DNA from: Setaria digitata
Lineage: Eukaryota > Nematoda > Chromadorea > Rhabditida > Setariidae
Assembly (NCBI GenBank): GCA_003640385.1
Contig: RCAB01000025.1
Location: 1 to 64,000, forward strand
Reading direction: 5' to 3'
Length of the DNA: 64,000 bases
This document shows, one piece after another, positions 10,458-22,459 of the stretch. The number at the start of each line of letters is the position of its first letter. Positions within the stretch are counted from its first letter, which is position 1. Made by a program: the position numbers and the translations under genes. The notes beneath the pieces are model-generated. The model did no database searches, was not told where the DNA came from, and worked only from the letters and a program-made list of their open reading frames with translations.

Positions 10458-12493
10458 TCACATACAAGGTTTATAAGACACTTGTGTATGCACTGAATGT
10501 ACAACTGTTGAGAAGGAGCGTAGTTGTACTTGTTCGGCATCATTAATTAAACAAGCACTACTTTCTGTCCAGTCCTCCGGTGTATCTGTTTCTTTACCCG
10601 TGTAAATGAGTACATCAAACGAACATCGTGTTTCCAGTAAGGGTAGAAAGGTTACCGAAGCCGTTATTTGCCTGCAAATGCACTAGGCATACTACTACAA
10701 GCAAAATGTTGAAATGTTTCAAAGAAAAAACCATGGTAGAAATTCATTTTCAGATGGAAAATTGACCAAAACCTAAATAATTACCTGATAACATCAGCCA
10801 TTTCCTGCTTAATTTTCCTTTCATCTTTTTGTCTCGTTGAGTTTTCACTGAAACAGATGGTATAAGAATGGGCCACGCACAGTCCTACCATCTTCGCTTC
10901 CTTTTTAGTCATATTAGGTTTCTATTTTGAATTCTTTTATAACATTTCCTTGTAGTAAAACATTTTTTCATCCAATGATCGCATTAATCATGTACATTTA
11001 AGTAAAATATTGAAGGCGAACGTAGGAAGGATGTTACAGAAAAAACAAGTAATAGAGACCATTTCAGGGATTTTTCATTTAATAAAGGCAAAAATAATTG
11101 AATACCCGCACTCCTGAATATCTGGATCAGTTTCAATATCAAATTGCCATCGTTCCAATATTTCCTTAGTCTGTATATTTGAAATCACAACAACCAGTTT
11201 TCTTAGCTGCTTCTTTTCTAACCAGTCTGAGAAAATGTAAATCAACCTAGCAAAATCAAGTGGCGCAACAAGCGTTCAATACTACTGGATTACAAACCAG
11301 TTTTTGGTTTCTCAAACAGCCCCTGCTTGCAATAATTCAGTAAAGAAATCCACTGTATATGACTCACATTTAAAAAAAAAAAAGACATATTTACTAATTA
11401 TTGTCTAATTTAATAAAAAAAGCATCATTGTAATGAGAGTATATCTTAAGCTCGTCTTTTATCTAATAACGGCTACAACAACAAAATGCTTCACATAGGT
11501 TAAAACAGTACTGAGGAGTATAAGAGATGTCACTGTTCAGGAAATGGAAAACTAAAAAGGAAACACTCCTTTGATGAGTGACATCTTCAAAAAGCGAGAG
11601 TAAACCTTAAAAATTATGCGAAGCAGGATCTGAAGGACGGGATGTGGTTGTAGAAGTTCGCATGTGACTGAAGTTTAAAACGTCTCATTGATATGCGAAA
11701 GAGGGAGAATGGTTGGGTTAGAAATAGGAATGTAATCCAAGTAAAAATCATTTTTCATCTTTTCGAAGGGAACAGCTAACGACTTCTGAGTAAGAAAGAA
11801 CTGACATTTTACTTGTTCAAGAAGTGGTGCCAAAAATTTCTGCAGTTCGGAATTAGCAGTGACGAGCATGGTGAGTCCGTATTTTTTTTCTCGTTTAAAA
11901 GAATCTGCAGGATATATGCCTCGCTGGTAAAGGATACTATTAAGACCAAAATCTGTAAAACCATTTGGAGTAAAAACAAACCGAAAATAGATGATAATCT
12001 CAGGTTAACATGTCATTACTTCAATACACCGATGAATTAAGGACTAAAATTAAAAGTCACCCTTCAAGGACCCTACTCAATGAATATATCATACATCTGA
12101 CAAGCAGACGGTTTATTGAAGTTTCTGAATTAAAGCACGTTTGAACATTAGATGCATCCTAGGTAATCGATTCGGGCACATTCTAATGGAATCAGATTAC
12201 GGTTCACTACATTTGAGCTTCTAAAGAGATAAATTGGACTTTACTTTACTTTTCAGGCACTGTTCCAAACTGTTCTTCTGCTGGTCATGTTTCTTTTTCA
12301 GTTATCCGCTAACTTAAGCAAATCAAAAACAACAAAATAGTCGAAAACACGTCACCCGTGTAACATCGAATTTCAAAAAACTTAAGTTTATAAGTGGCAA
12401 ATCAAAAACGATGGACTTACGGAAGAATTCCTGAACAAGCTGTGCTGACCCTTTAAGGCAGATAACATCACGAGTTGCAGTATCTGTGGACAT
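10458..12493 (-). CDS. mdf-2: Spindle-assembly checkpoint protein MAD2 (MDF-2), HORMA domain
   Basis: Five minus-strand exons (12493-12421, 11952-11806, 11226-11112, 10847-10785, 10671-10458) join in perfect phase to give 203 aa, against 205 in human MAD2. The HORMA domain covers the whole protein: ICLKGSAQLVQEFF, LNSILYQRGIYPADSF, KYGLTMLVTANSELQKFL, KLVVVISNI, ILERWQFDIE, then ASVTFLPLLE, CSFDVLIYTGKE and LRSFSTVVHSV, which is the C-terminal safety belt. MAD2 binds MAD1 and CDC20 at unattached kinetochores and restrains anaphase. A splice-acceptor-like TTCAG lies about 40 bp 5' of the ATG and may be a spliced-leader site. The gene is head-to-head with cox10. Confidence 0.96.
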
Positions 12494-13431
12494 TGCTTCG
12501 TTGCCTTTGTTGCCTTTCACATGTGATCTGCAACTCCTGAATTTGAAACATAAAAAAAAGGCAAATTACAGCTAAGAAACATATGAAAGACGTTTATGGC
12601 CAACGTCACTATTTCTCCCTTCCCATCTCTCCTAATCTGCTTGTTCGACCAGCCCACAAAATATGACGGCAAGCGGATTACCCCCAACAAGATGAACAAT
12701 AAATAAAATAAAATACGTGGAACACGTGATGTGACTGCACCCACTTCGTACCCAATAAGAAGCAGAAAGGACAGCGTCCAGGTTTATGAAAGAGTGACTA
12801 AATGACGAAAGTAACTCACTTCACCTTTTTATAAATGACAATAGATAGGAGACGGGAACACGATGAGCGGTCGATTGCCATTCCGCACCACTGCTACCCC
12901 TGCCTCCTTCTCCTTCTTCTCTCTCTCTTTCTTTTCCTCTCCTTCTTCTCATTTTCTTTATCCTTCTCATTCTCATTCATTCTGCTTCTGTTCCTCCTCA
13001 GCAGACGAGAGTGGACGAGATAGGTTTGTTCAGATTGGTATCTGTTAGCTTTTAAAGTGTGTGGAATAGAATGGCAGAAAGGACTTGTCATTGATGACAT
13101 TTCTGTTCTGCATCCATTACTCGAAAGTCTAATCCTTCAGAGCTGGGTGTGAAATGGTCAGATTCGTTATCTATTTGCAGTGCTTTAATCGTGTATTGTC
13201 ACCTGGAACCAACTGTTGCTGGCTAAACAAAACAAGAAGCGTTTTTAATCTCAAGATCGATACGTGTATTAGCAGCCAATATCTACTTTTTGTAACGTTA
13301 AAGATGGAAGACGCATTAACGCTAGCCCCTTCAAAAGGCGGCTGTAAGTTTCAGCATTCTAGATTATACTTTTTTATTGTCATGTTTTAATACTTCTAAT
13401 AAGATTAATATATGAATATCTTCAGAATTTG
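12494..13431. promoter_or_regulatory. Shared divergent promoter region, mdf-2 / cox10
   Basis: About 0.9 kb lies between the minus-strand mdf-2 start and the plus-strand cox10 5' end. It includes a long pyrimidine (C/T) tract at about 12898-12985; frames crossing it are low complexity. A short ATG exon with a strong GTAAGT donor (13304-13343, MEDALTLAPSKGG) is visible. It gives a stop with the next acceptor, so I do not place it in a gene. Promoter function is inferred only from the head-to-head layout. Confidence 0.4.
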
Positions 13432-13709
13432 ATGAGAAGGAATATTAAGTGTGGATGGTGATGAAATTCGTTTTCTCCAAACTAATCTGTCGATAATATA
13501 TTGCGCTATACTCGTCTGAAGCTTTGTAGAATTGGTAATTTGATCGTGAAAGACATTATCCTTTCAGCAAAAAGGAGATTGAATACGATCATCTCCCGTG
13601 TAGGGAAGAAGTGCGGTATGAGATCTCTTATTTTACCGATGTAAGCGCATTGCTTTACCTCCAATAAGTGAGGAGGACAGTTAATTGTTCTGCTTCATTT
13701 TTCCAGCCC

Positions 13710-15913
13710 ATGCTGTTGCCAGGTTGGCCAGTATGTCGCCTTTGTGGTTTACATATGCCTCTTGTCAGTTGGAAGCGTGGTACAGCGGCACTACCGAAGT
13801 TGCGTACGGAAACACAAAAAATTGTTTCACTGGGTTTTGCGAAAGCCGAAGAGTTAAGGAATTGTGAAAACAAGTTGAAACTGGTAATCCGACCAGCACC
13901 GGAAGATGGCTGGTACATTATACAGCAAAATAATCTGCTGAAGTCTTACTTGCAAGTTAGTGTCATCCGTACCATTGTTTTGTGCACCTCATACATTTAT
14001 TTACCTTTGCTGACACAAATATTAAATGTAAAGTAGTTTCAGTCATCCTGTGACATCTTAGTATGATGCCTATTAAGAGTAACATGTGAGTAGCGCTTCT
14101 ACAGTAGAATCGTCACATTTATTAATTTTTCGTAATACCAGTTTGTAGGGATGAGTCAAGGTATTTAATGGTATTCTTTCATTATTAATAATGGCTAGTT
14201 TCACTTCGATAGTAGTTGTTGAACTTTGCAGCTTTCTAAAGCAAGACTGACGGCGATGGTAACCACAACAGCTGTTAGTGGTTTTGTCATTGCACCAGTT
14301 AATTTGTCGCTAAGCCCGTTAGCAGCATGCACTTTGGGTACTGCATTATTAAGTGCATCAGCGAACACTTTCAATCACTTATTGGAAATACCTTATGATG
14401 CTCAGATGAGAAGGACTCAAAGTCGGCTCCTTGTTGTGCACAGGTTATTTACTTCTATATTATGTTTCGGTAGTAATTTTATTGTGATATTAATCTCAGT
14501 TTCTTTCATTAGTTGATAGTGGTGGTATGTGTTGTTCCTTTTACAGCGATCTTTGCACTGTTTTCTTGTATATGAATCGTAAATTTTTCAAATACATGGG
14601 TACCAAATCTCAATAGTAAATCAGTAGAGATCAGCTTGAACACATTTTAATACATAATATTATTGGATTTCGAATGAAGAAAATTTATTCAGATTCTCAA
14701 GATTTCATGCTGTTGCTTTTGCTTTAGCAACAGCAGTGGTTGGATTTGCGACATTATGGATTGGTTGTAATCCACTGACAGCAGGACTTGGTCTTCTCAA
14801 TGCATTTTTATACGCAGGTTCACTTATCCTTGTTTTTCGCAATTTATATTCATTTTGTGAATTCATTTTTGAATTTATTCTCACGTGGAGAAAGTTGTTT
14901 TTACGCTGGAAATTCGTTGATTCCCACTGCACAAGTTTTTTACAGGTGTATATACACCGATGAAACGTCATAGCATTGGATGCACTTGGGTTGGAGCTGT
15001 TGTGGGTGCTATGCCACCATTAATGGGTTATGCGGGTGCAGCTGGTTGCATTCATCCTGCTTCCCTAGTTCTCGCCGCCGTTTTATTTTGCTGGCAGTTT
15101 CCGCATTTCAATGCACTTAGTTGGAGTCTACGTGCAGACTATACGCGCGCTGGTTATCGAGTCATGTGTGCAGCTAACCAAAGGCTTTGTCGATTCACTT
15201 CTCTCAGGTGATATTTGCTTATAGTCTATGGAGGTACGTTTCATTTTCATTGTAGTGCAACCTTTTTCTTTTCTTTTGCTTCGTATCATTGTCAAATATT
15301 CTGTATTCAGTGTTGATATTGTTGACTTTATATGTACGCAAAGCTGCGTTACATTCCACTCTTAAGAAGATTTTCGAGAAACGTGCGATATGACTAGAAT
15401 ATTTTGTAATGTGTGCTTCAAATTACTGGTTGCTATTCATCAGTATGTATTTAGACTAAGATGATCTTAACTCTTTAGATCGTCAGTTGTAAGTAGAAAT
15501 TTTTCGCATATGGGTAACTGAATGACACAGAGTACAGAAGTCCTTTCTGTGACACGGATTAGTCTTTTTTTCATCTTGGCCTGGTAGCACGGGAGGAGTT
15601 AACAAATAGATTATAACCAGCTGCTTACAGTTCAATATATTTTACTACTATTATATCTTATTTCAGATATTCAATGGTCATTTTACTGCTTTGTTCGCTT
15701 GGTGCACCCTCAGTAAATCTGACGAATTGGTTTTTTGCCGTTGAATCTCTTCCGCTCAACTTATTACTGCTCTATCTTTCTTATAAATTTTATCGGCATC
15801 CGGACGCAAAAACGTCAAAGGCACTTTTTCATTACACTCTCTTACATCTGCCTTTGATTATGATGCTAATGATAGTAAGCAAGTTTGGCGATAATCAGAA
15901 TAGTTTTGAATGA
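13710..15913 (+). CDS. cox-10: Protoheme IX farnesyltransferase (haem O synthase), COX10
   Basis: Exons 13707-13955, 14232-14443, 14693-14817, 14946-15207 and 15667-15913 join in phase. From the ATG at 13710 the product is 363 aa. It farnesylates haem b for cytochrome c oxidase in the inner mitochondrial membrane. Seen motifs are LQLSKARLTAMVTTTA, then NTFNHLLEIPYDAQMRRT (first UbiA Asp motif), LNAFLYAGVYTPMKR, WVGAVVGAMPPLMGY, FCWQFPHFNALSW and LRADYTRAGYRVM (second Asp motif), with several hydrophobic membrane segments. The TTTTCCAG three bases before the ATG could be a spliced-leader acceptor. Alternatively, two upstream exons (13432-13457, 13568-13640) join in exact phase and add about 34 residues at the N-terminus. 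Confidence 0.94.
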
Positions 15914-17590
15914 TAGTTTCTTTCTACTGTTTTTCGGCTGGTAACATGCTGTACCCACTTTGCATATTATTCATTACTTATAGTGGAGCACTATCTTTAT
16001 TAGCAGCAAAAAAAGAAAAAAAAAACTAAATATATATTTCATTTAGCAAAATTATTACGATTCATAGGGAAATCTCTCCACCATTTCACAGAATTCTAAT
16101 GGCACTGTTTCATGCAAAGCTGTTAAGGCCGGTTACATTCTGAGAGTGTTATTGATAAAGATGCAGGGAAGTGAGCTTGATGCTCTTTCAACAATTAAGA
16201 CTTGATAAAAATCCGCATCTCATCTGCGATCCAGTTTATTTTTATTTTTCATTCTCTCTGTTCCTGTCTTCCTTTTATGCTTCTGAATTTCAGTTGTGTT
16301 GTTTCGCTTTGCTATGTTAGTATGTGATTATCTAAAATAGGACTTCCTCCAACATATAATTTTACTTCTTTCTAAATAATTCTTATTATGATATTGTATC
16401 ATTTTAGTAACGATGTTTTAAGACATGAAGTATTTGTTTTCATTTGGACTTCAACAAAATTCATTGGAATTACAGAATATGCACTAAGCAGTAGTGCTTG
16501 GCTATTAATCACTTGAAGGACCTGCAATTTTTCAGGATATTCTATGAAAAGTATAGAGAAAAGTCATTATTTTCACTAGCTCTCTTATCGTGCTTTTTAT
16601 GAGAGAGTGGCGTTTTAGTCGTCAGTTTATGAAATTAATTCGTTAAGGAGTCTTAGTAAATACAACTTCAGAAACTGTCAGTGTTGCCAAAGCAGGAACA
16701 AATGAATTGCAAAGCTCTCTCTGTAAGACTGCAGCCAAAACTCATCTGAAAAGAGGAAAGAGATGCTGAGGACTGTCAAACACCATTAGAAGGAAGGAAA
16801 AAGAAGCATTATACTGCAGTACAGGGCATTAGTAGGAATAAAAGTGGTTTTGCTACTGTGTTTAATAATATGAGCCGTAAAGACGACAGTGACAAAGTGC
16901 ATTTATAGGGTGGCTGGCATTAACTATAGTGCGCACATTGCATTGAAAATGGAAAACTTTCCATATTCTTATTCGGCCAATGAGATAAGGTGGCGTTTTA
17001 GAATTCCCTTTAATAAACAGTGGGGCGTATAACTACCCAGAGCTCGAGTTGTTCCCTGAGTGGCTCCGTAGGTGAACGAAGTATCCACTATTAAATCAGA
17101 TGTTATGTGCAACTGTCACAGAGAAATTAGCCGAGTTGCAGTTTAAATTCATATTATTCGGGGGGATCGTAAACTACTGCTACCCTTTATTTGAAGCATA
17201 GACCGAAACTCGTAAGCTTACCGGACATTATAAGAATACACAATGAATGAAAACATAAGGACGAGTTGAATCCGATAAAATAAGCGATACATCTATCATA
17301 CACTTGATGCATTTCATTAAATATGAGGGATGACGATACCTGGAAGTGCCTGTAACTGCCCGATTCTTTACCCTACCATGCTGCCCACACAAACCTTCCC
17401 GACTTCAAGTGCATGTAAAAGATGAGGACTCCAACCCTTGCTACCAACTGCTCTGCGGTCTGGTACAGTATTTCGCGGTTGCTTGATGGTGCTGAATAAG
17501 AAGAAGAGCGATAATCGGTGGTTCATACGAGCCTTGCTTGTTTTTAACTGGCCATATGGAGTATGCAGAAAGAGTTGGGGAAGGTATGAG
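15914..17590. other. Intergenic region, cox10 to MGAT4
   Basis: About 1.7 kb. The 153 bp just 5' of the MGAT4 ATG continue open in its frame (from 17438), but that stretch lacks protein-like features. No exon, RNA gene or mobile element is recognised. Confidence 0.5.
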
Positions 17591-20500
17591 ATGGTCGTAC
17601 GTTGGTATTTGCTGCGTCGGATGTTTGTAGTTTTATGGATTGTTACTTTTCTCGTTGGTATTACTGTGTATGCAGTGAGTAAATACAACGATGTAGTGGA
17701 TAGTAGGATCCGGCTGAATTTCAAAAACCAGTTGCACAGATTACAGGATGATTTGAAGAGGGTTTGTTTCACTTCTTTCATTGATTCATATGTTCCGTTT
17801 TGCTTCTGTGATGTACGTTGTATGGTTACCATTATTTTTCCGCGATTTGAGTCTTCCTGAAACTTTTTCATGGTGTGATGCTTAAAGGTATAGTACAGCT
17901 ATACTTTTACTTCACTTTATCAGTTTTTTCCCTTTCCCCTAAAATAAGTAATTCAGATGCAAGCGATCCTGAAAGATCGAGATCGAGAATGCTATTTGTC
18001 TAATAATTTACCGAAACTATTAGCTAATGATACGAAGGTAAGTGAAGTTCTGGTATACTTACACTACGCATGATTTGATGGTTCTCTGAAGCTTAAATAT
18101 TTTTGGAAATAATCGCTAATGTCTATTCACATGTAAGATTCAGTGAACATTTATTGTTTTGGCGTTCTAGTATGTAAGTGGAGTTGCTAAAAATTCTTGC
18201 TGCAAAGAAAGTTTGCATTAAGAATTTTTGCAATTCGAAGAGGCCTATTAGTCATTTTTAAGTCATTTCCTCATTATCCTTAAGTCTAGAGATTTTTTTT
18301 ATTTTTAAGCACAGGTAAATCTAGAACTCTTTTTCAGGAAACGACACTGCCATTGCCAACATTCGTCGATTTCTTGCCTCATTTATATACTGTTCCAAAT
18401 AGCGCATTGCAACCTGCATTCGTTTTCCCAAGTAATTTCTCAAGAATGACAAAAACGGATCTTGTCATTGGAATACCAACTGTTGCTCGATATAATGTAC
18501 ACAGCCATTCGATATCTTCCAGTGTTTTTTTTTTTCTTTTTTTGATAGGCTGAATGTGCAATCTTGATAATGTAACTTCCCCAAAGAATTTATTTTCAGC
18601 AATCTTACTTAATACCGACGCTTCAATCCTTAATCGGCGGAATATCAAGCAATGAAATGAAAATAGTAACCTTTATTGTTCTCCTTTCTGATGACAAAGG
18701 TCCGAATTCTTCATTTGTGAAGCAGCAGTGTGCCTCCTTGCGGGCAGAATTTCCTTTCGAGCTGAATTCTGGATTGCTTACAGTAGGTTTTATCTTAAAT
18801 ATATTCTAATGGTATTTATTCTCGCTATTTAATTAAGCAACAAATCTGAAAAGTTTTTTTTTACTGAAAAGTGAAAGATTGGCTATCATTCTGTTAGGTA
18901 AAGTAAGATGATAACTTACGCTTCGTCGCAGAAATGAGTCGAAGTTGTCATGTGTTTAATTTTGGGCATAATAAAGACGGCCTGTATCGTTCTGTCTCAG
19001 AAGTTTCGTTTCAGGTTATTGTTCCACCTCATGAGTGGTATTCTGACCTGCGTTCTATAACTCCCACTTTCAATGATTCTCCGGAGCGGATGTATTGGCG
19101 TACGAAGCAGAATTTGGACTATATGTATTTGATGTTATACTGTCAGCAGCGAGGTGAATTTCTGTTAGTATTTGTTATTGGAAATTCAGTTTATTCGAAT
19201 ATCACGAAAGAAATGTAGAAAATTTCAGACGAAATATTGTTTCAGGTGAATATTATTTACAGCTAGAGGATGATGTGCTCGCAAAAACTGGGTATATCAG
19301 TCACATCAGAAAATTTATTGATGAAAAAGTAGCTGATGATTGGCTGATGCTTGAGTTTTCATCCTTAGGCTTCATTGGGAAACTTTTTCGAACCTCCGAT
19401 CTGACATTATTACTACAGTTCATTGCAATGTTCCATCGACAAAAACCAGTGGATTGGTTATTAGATCTATTATTTGTAAATCGATACTGCCATCCAGAGA
19501 AGTCCGCTAAACATTGTTCTGAGGTTTATATAAATCCTAAAACATTATATGCCATCTTGCATCGCAAAGGATCTTCCATAAGACTTTTCTGTAATATATA
19601 TACATAGCGATACACCACTGAATTTCTTTCCACAATATAGTTCGATAAAATTGAGACCCGACTAATTCTTTCTAATCAACAGTTCCTAATTGTTTTAAAA
19701 TTCTAAGATGCTATTGCTCTTTATTTTCCCCTTTTCTCTCAAAAAATTTTGCATCGAGGCCCCTTAATTGCTTGTCATGCTTCCCTCTTCAAGTTTTTTT
19801 CTTGTTTGTGAAGATATTTTGTTCTTTAGGGCCTCTTCACTTTGTCCTTTTTAAATACAAGCGAACTAGCTTCTGCAAGCCTGATATGAACTCGACCTAG
19901 TTAAAGGCCATGGTTGTCTGAACTTTTCGGTCTTATGCTCCAAACCAGAAGAGTCGCATTCTCAAAAAGATTCACTGTAAGGAAATAAGCGCAGCACAAA
20001 TCAATCATTCATTCGGGCGTTGTATATTATTTTTTTTTTTTTGCACAGCTAGCTTCGTTATATTACAAAACCTCTTTACCAAACTTAAGTACTTACATCT
20101 CGTCAATTAGTTCTAGTTAAACCTAGAACGAGACATGTCTAATTTTTGCTTCTATGATTGGGTTGAATGAGGAATTAGTGGTAACAGTTTTGGACAAGTC
20201 CTTCTTCTGGCTAAGAGTTCCCTAGTCTTTTTTCCAGATTGCGAAACAGCACCGCATTCGTCATCGACCCTCTCTTTTCCAGCACATAGGTGTTTATTCA
20301 TCGCTGGCAGGGAAAGTGCAGAAATTACGGGAGCGAGATTTCGGTAAGGCAGAACTATATATACCACATCGCGATAATCCTCCAGCTAAGATCACTACAA
20401 CGCTTAAAACATATATGCTTTTTGGTGAGTTGCCTGTTCTCTGTCGCAAGATTTTTTTTTGTCGTCAAATAACGAGTAACTACTGTTTTAAGATTTCAAG

Positions 20501-21086
20501 GGATACATTTTTGTCGTAGTGTCTAATGTAAAGTCTGTTAAAAAAAAAAAAATTGTCTGGCAGATTTGCAAAAGTAAATGGTTCAGTAGGTAATGGGTCT
20601 GATTTCTCAATATTTATGAGGGAGACTAAGCTAAATTGAATATTTATTTCTAATATTTTTCTTCATGTTTTCTTTTTTAGATATTGAAAATGCCTACAGC
20701 GGTAGTAACTATTATTGGGCCCTTGCACCAGTTGCTCAGGATTATATATTATTCGAATTTTATTCTGCAATAACTCTGATCGGTTTGTTACTTAGCTTTT
20801 TTTCTAAGTGTGTAAATCCATGTTGTGATTAATTCGAAGTGTTTAAGGTATTGTTGTTCGTACTGGTAACCCCGAACATCAATTTGACATATTGAATGAA
20901 AATGCAGAAGTGCTGCTGAGAAAAGTAAATGAAGATAACTTCACTTCCATAGCACGATTCAATGAACGTGGTACTGTACGGGTCGATTTCAGTGAAGGCG
21001 TCAGAGCGATTTCATTAAAAATCGAAATTCATGAGGGAAGTTCGAACTGGCTCATTATCAATGAATTGCATATCATTGCAGAATGA
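17591..21086 (+). CDS. MGAT4: Alpha-1,3-mannosyl-glycoprotein 4-beta-N-acetylglucosaminyltransferase (GnT-IV / MGAT4)
   Basis: Nine phase-consistent exons (17591-17761, 17957-18037, 18338-18496, 18600-18782, 19015-19153, 19246-19523, 20238-20424, 20681-20782, 20848-21086) encode 512 aa. Residues 11-29 ([19 protein letters not shown]) form a type II Golgi membrane anchor, followed by a coiled stem. The GT54 catalytic region shows [36 protein letters not shown], the acidic [13 protein letters not shown] motif, [18 protein letters not shown] and [25 protein letters not shown] follows, then a C-terminal domain ending INELHIIAE. It adds the beta-1,4 GlcNAc branch on the alpha-1,3 mannose arm of N-glycans. 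Human paralogues are 535-548 aa. The largest intron (19524-20237) holds nothing recognisable. Confidence 0.95.
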
Positions 21087-22459
21087 GATTTCCACTTTAC
21101 CATCTTTTCAAGTATTCTATAAATTGTTCCGGGTAAGTAATTTCTATTTCAGGTGTTATCGACAGTATTTCTTTTTTTTTTTCCTTTTTTAGAATTTTAT
21201 TGTATATCTTAAGTCCCTGTGGATGTTTGTTCGTATTTCACACTGTAGACATTGGCAAACTGCTAGTCTTGCTATTCAAACTAAAGGAAATTTATGTCAT
21301 ATACTGGGCATCATCAGGCGAAAGAAGAAGTCCGTGGTGAATAGAAATACATAATGGTTCTTTCTCGTGTTTCATTTCTATTGAGTTATTTTGTAAAATG
21401 ATAACATATGGATACTGTTGTGTATTGTTTCTCGTATAGTGATGTTGTTAACTTGTAAGTCACTATGTTCTCTTGATGGTAATATTTGTCGTGATAAATT
21501 GATATTTGCAAATATGTTACACAGTTATGTTGTTAATAAATTTTCGTAATAGTTTTGGTGTTCTCCTCACAACCAGTATTACTATCTATTCCAATACATC
21601 CATTCATAATTTTTTTGTTGTAGTTTATCCTTGAGGTTGTTCGCAAAAGCATAGTGACGTGTGTTATGTTGTTCCCTCGTATTGTAGCGAAATTAGTTAT
21701 TGATGGTAATATGTGTAATGGATGTTTATTTTCCATCTCTTCCCAATAGCAGTGATAGTTTAGGTAGGGGTTGATAGCAGCTTATCAGTAGAGGGAAAGG
21801 AAGAAAGGTAGTCCAAAGAGCAGAGATAAATGTCCAACGGTTGTTCAAATACGGACATTTCTCGTACAAGTAGTCTTTTCGAACCTGCTTGTCGCCCTCC
21901 TTACTTTGAGAAACGACTGTACGTACAACCGTGACTGATTAACGGGCTGTTGCAGTAGTCCCATTCTCCTATTTCGCTGATTTCAGTTCTAACTGAGCTT
22001 GTTCCATTTCTGCATCTCAGTTTATTCGTTGTTTTCCAGTGTTCTTTGGTCACTCGAGAGTGCCTTTCTACAACTTAGTTTTCAGAAAAACTTTGTTTAA
22101 TGGATAAAACCTTTCATGATGCATTATTTTATTCAAATATAAGAATCGTTAGTTTCTTATACCAAATAGTACTCCATAGTAAATGCAGTAAATATTTTTG
22201 TGCTCTCGACAAGGAATTTATTCCTTCGATATTTGATGTTTTTTTTTTTTTTAATGCGGTTACTTTTTATTCAGTCTAGAAAGTGGTCAGCTGTCCTATA
22301 ACATTCATGGCAATTTTTTGCGGCCTTGCTGGCATTCTTGATTATGGTAGCTTACTAATTATTTGACAGCAGATTTAGCAGTTGATGTATTTTCAATTAC
22401 CGTTATCGTTTCTTATGTTCACAGTGTGTGATGATAAAAAAAGTATTCTAGGGTAATCA
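21087..22459. other. Intergenic region, MGAT4 to fatty acyl-CoA reductase
   Basis: About 1.4 kb of AT-rich DNA without recognisable exons. A TTCTAG acceptor-like site lies about 8 bases before the next ATG and could be used for spliced-leader addition. Confidence 0.5.

Noticed and set aside
12835..13048. Leu/Ser/Phe-rich plus-strand frames and an Arg/Lys-rich minus-strand frame
   Set aside because: All three read through the same pyrimidine tract. Low complexity explains them, and no conserved motif is present.
13304..13343. ATG exon MEDALTLAPSKGG with a strong GTAAGT donor
   Set aside because: It ends in phase 1 with T. Joining the acceptor at 13426 makes TAA, and the later acceptor gives a frame that does not reach COX10. 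It may be an untranslated or unrelated exon.
17438..17590. In-frame extension 5' of the MGAT4 start
   Set aside because: The open stretch lacks protein-like features. The ATG at 17591 places the type II membrane anchor at the expected distance from the N-terminus.
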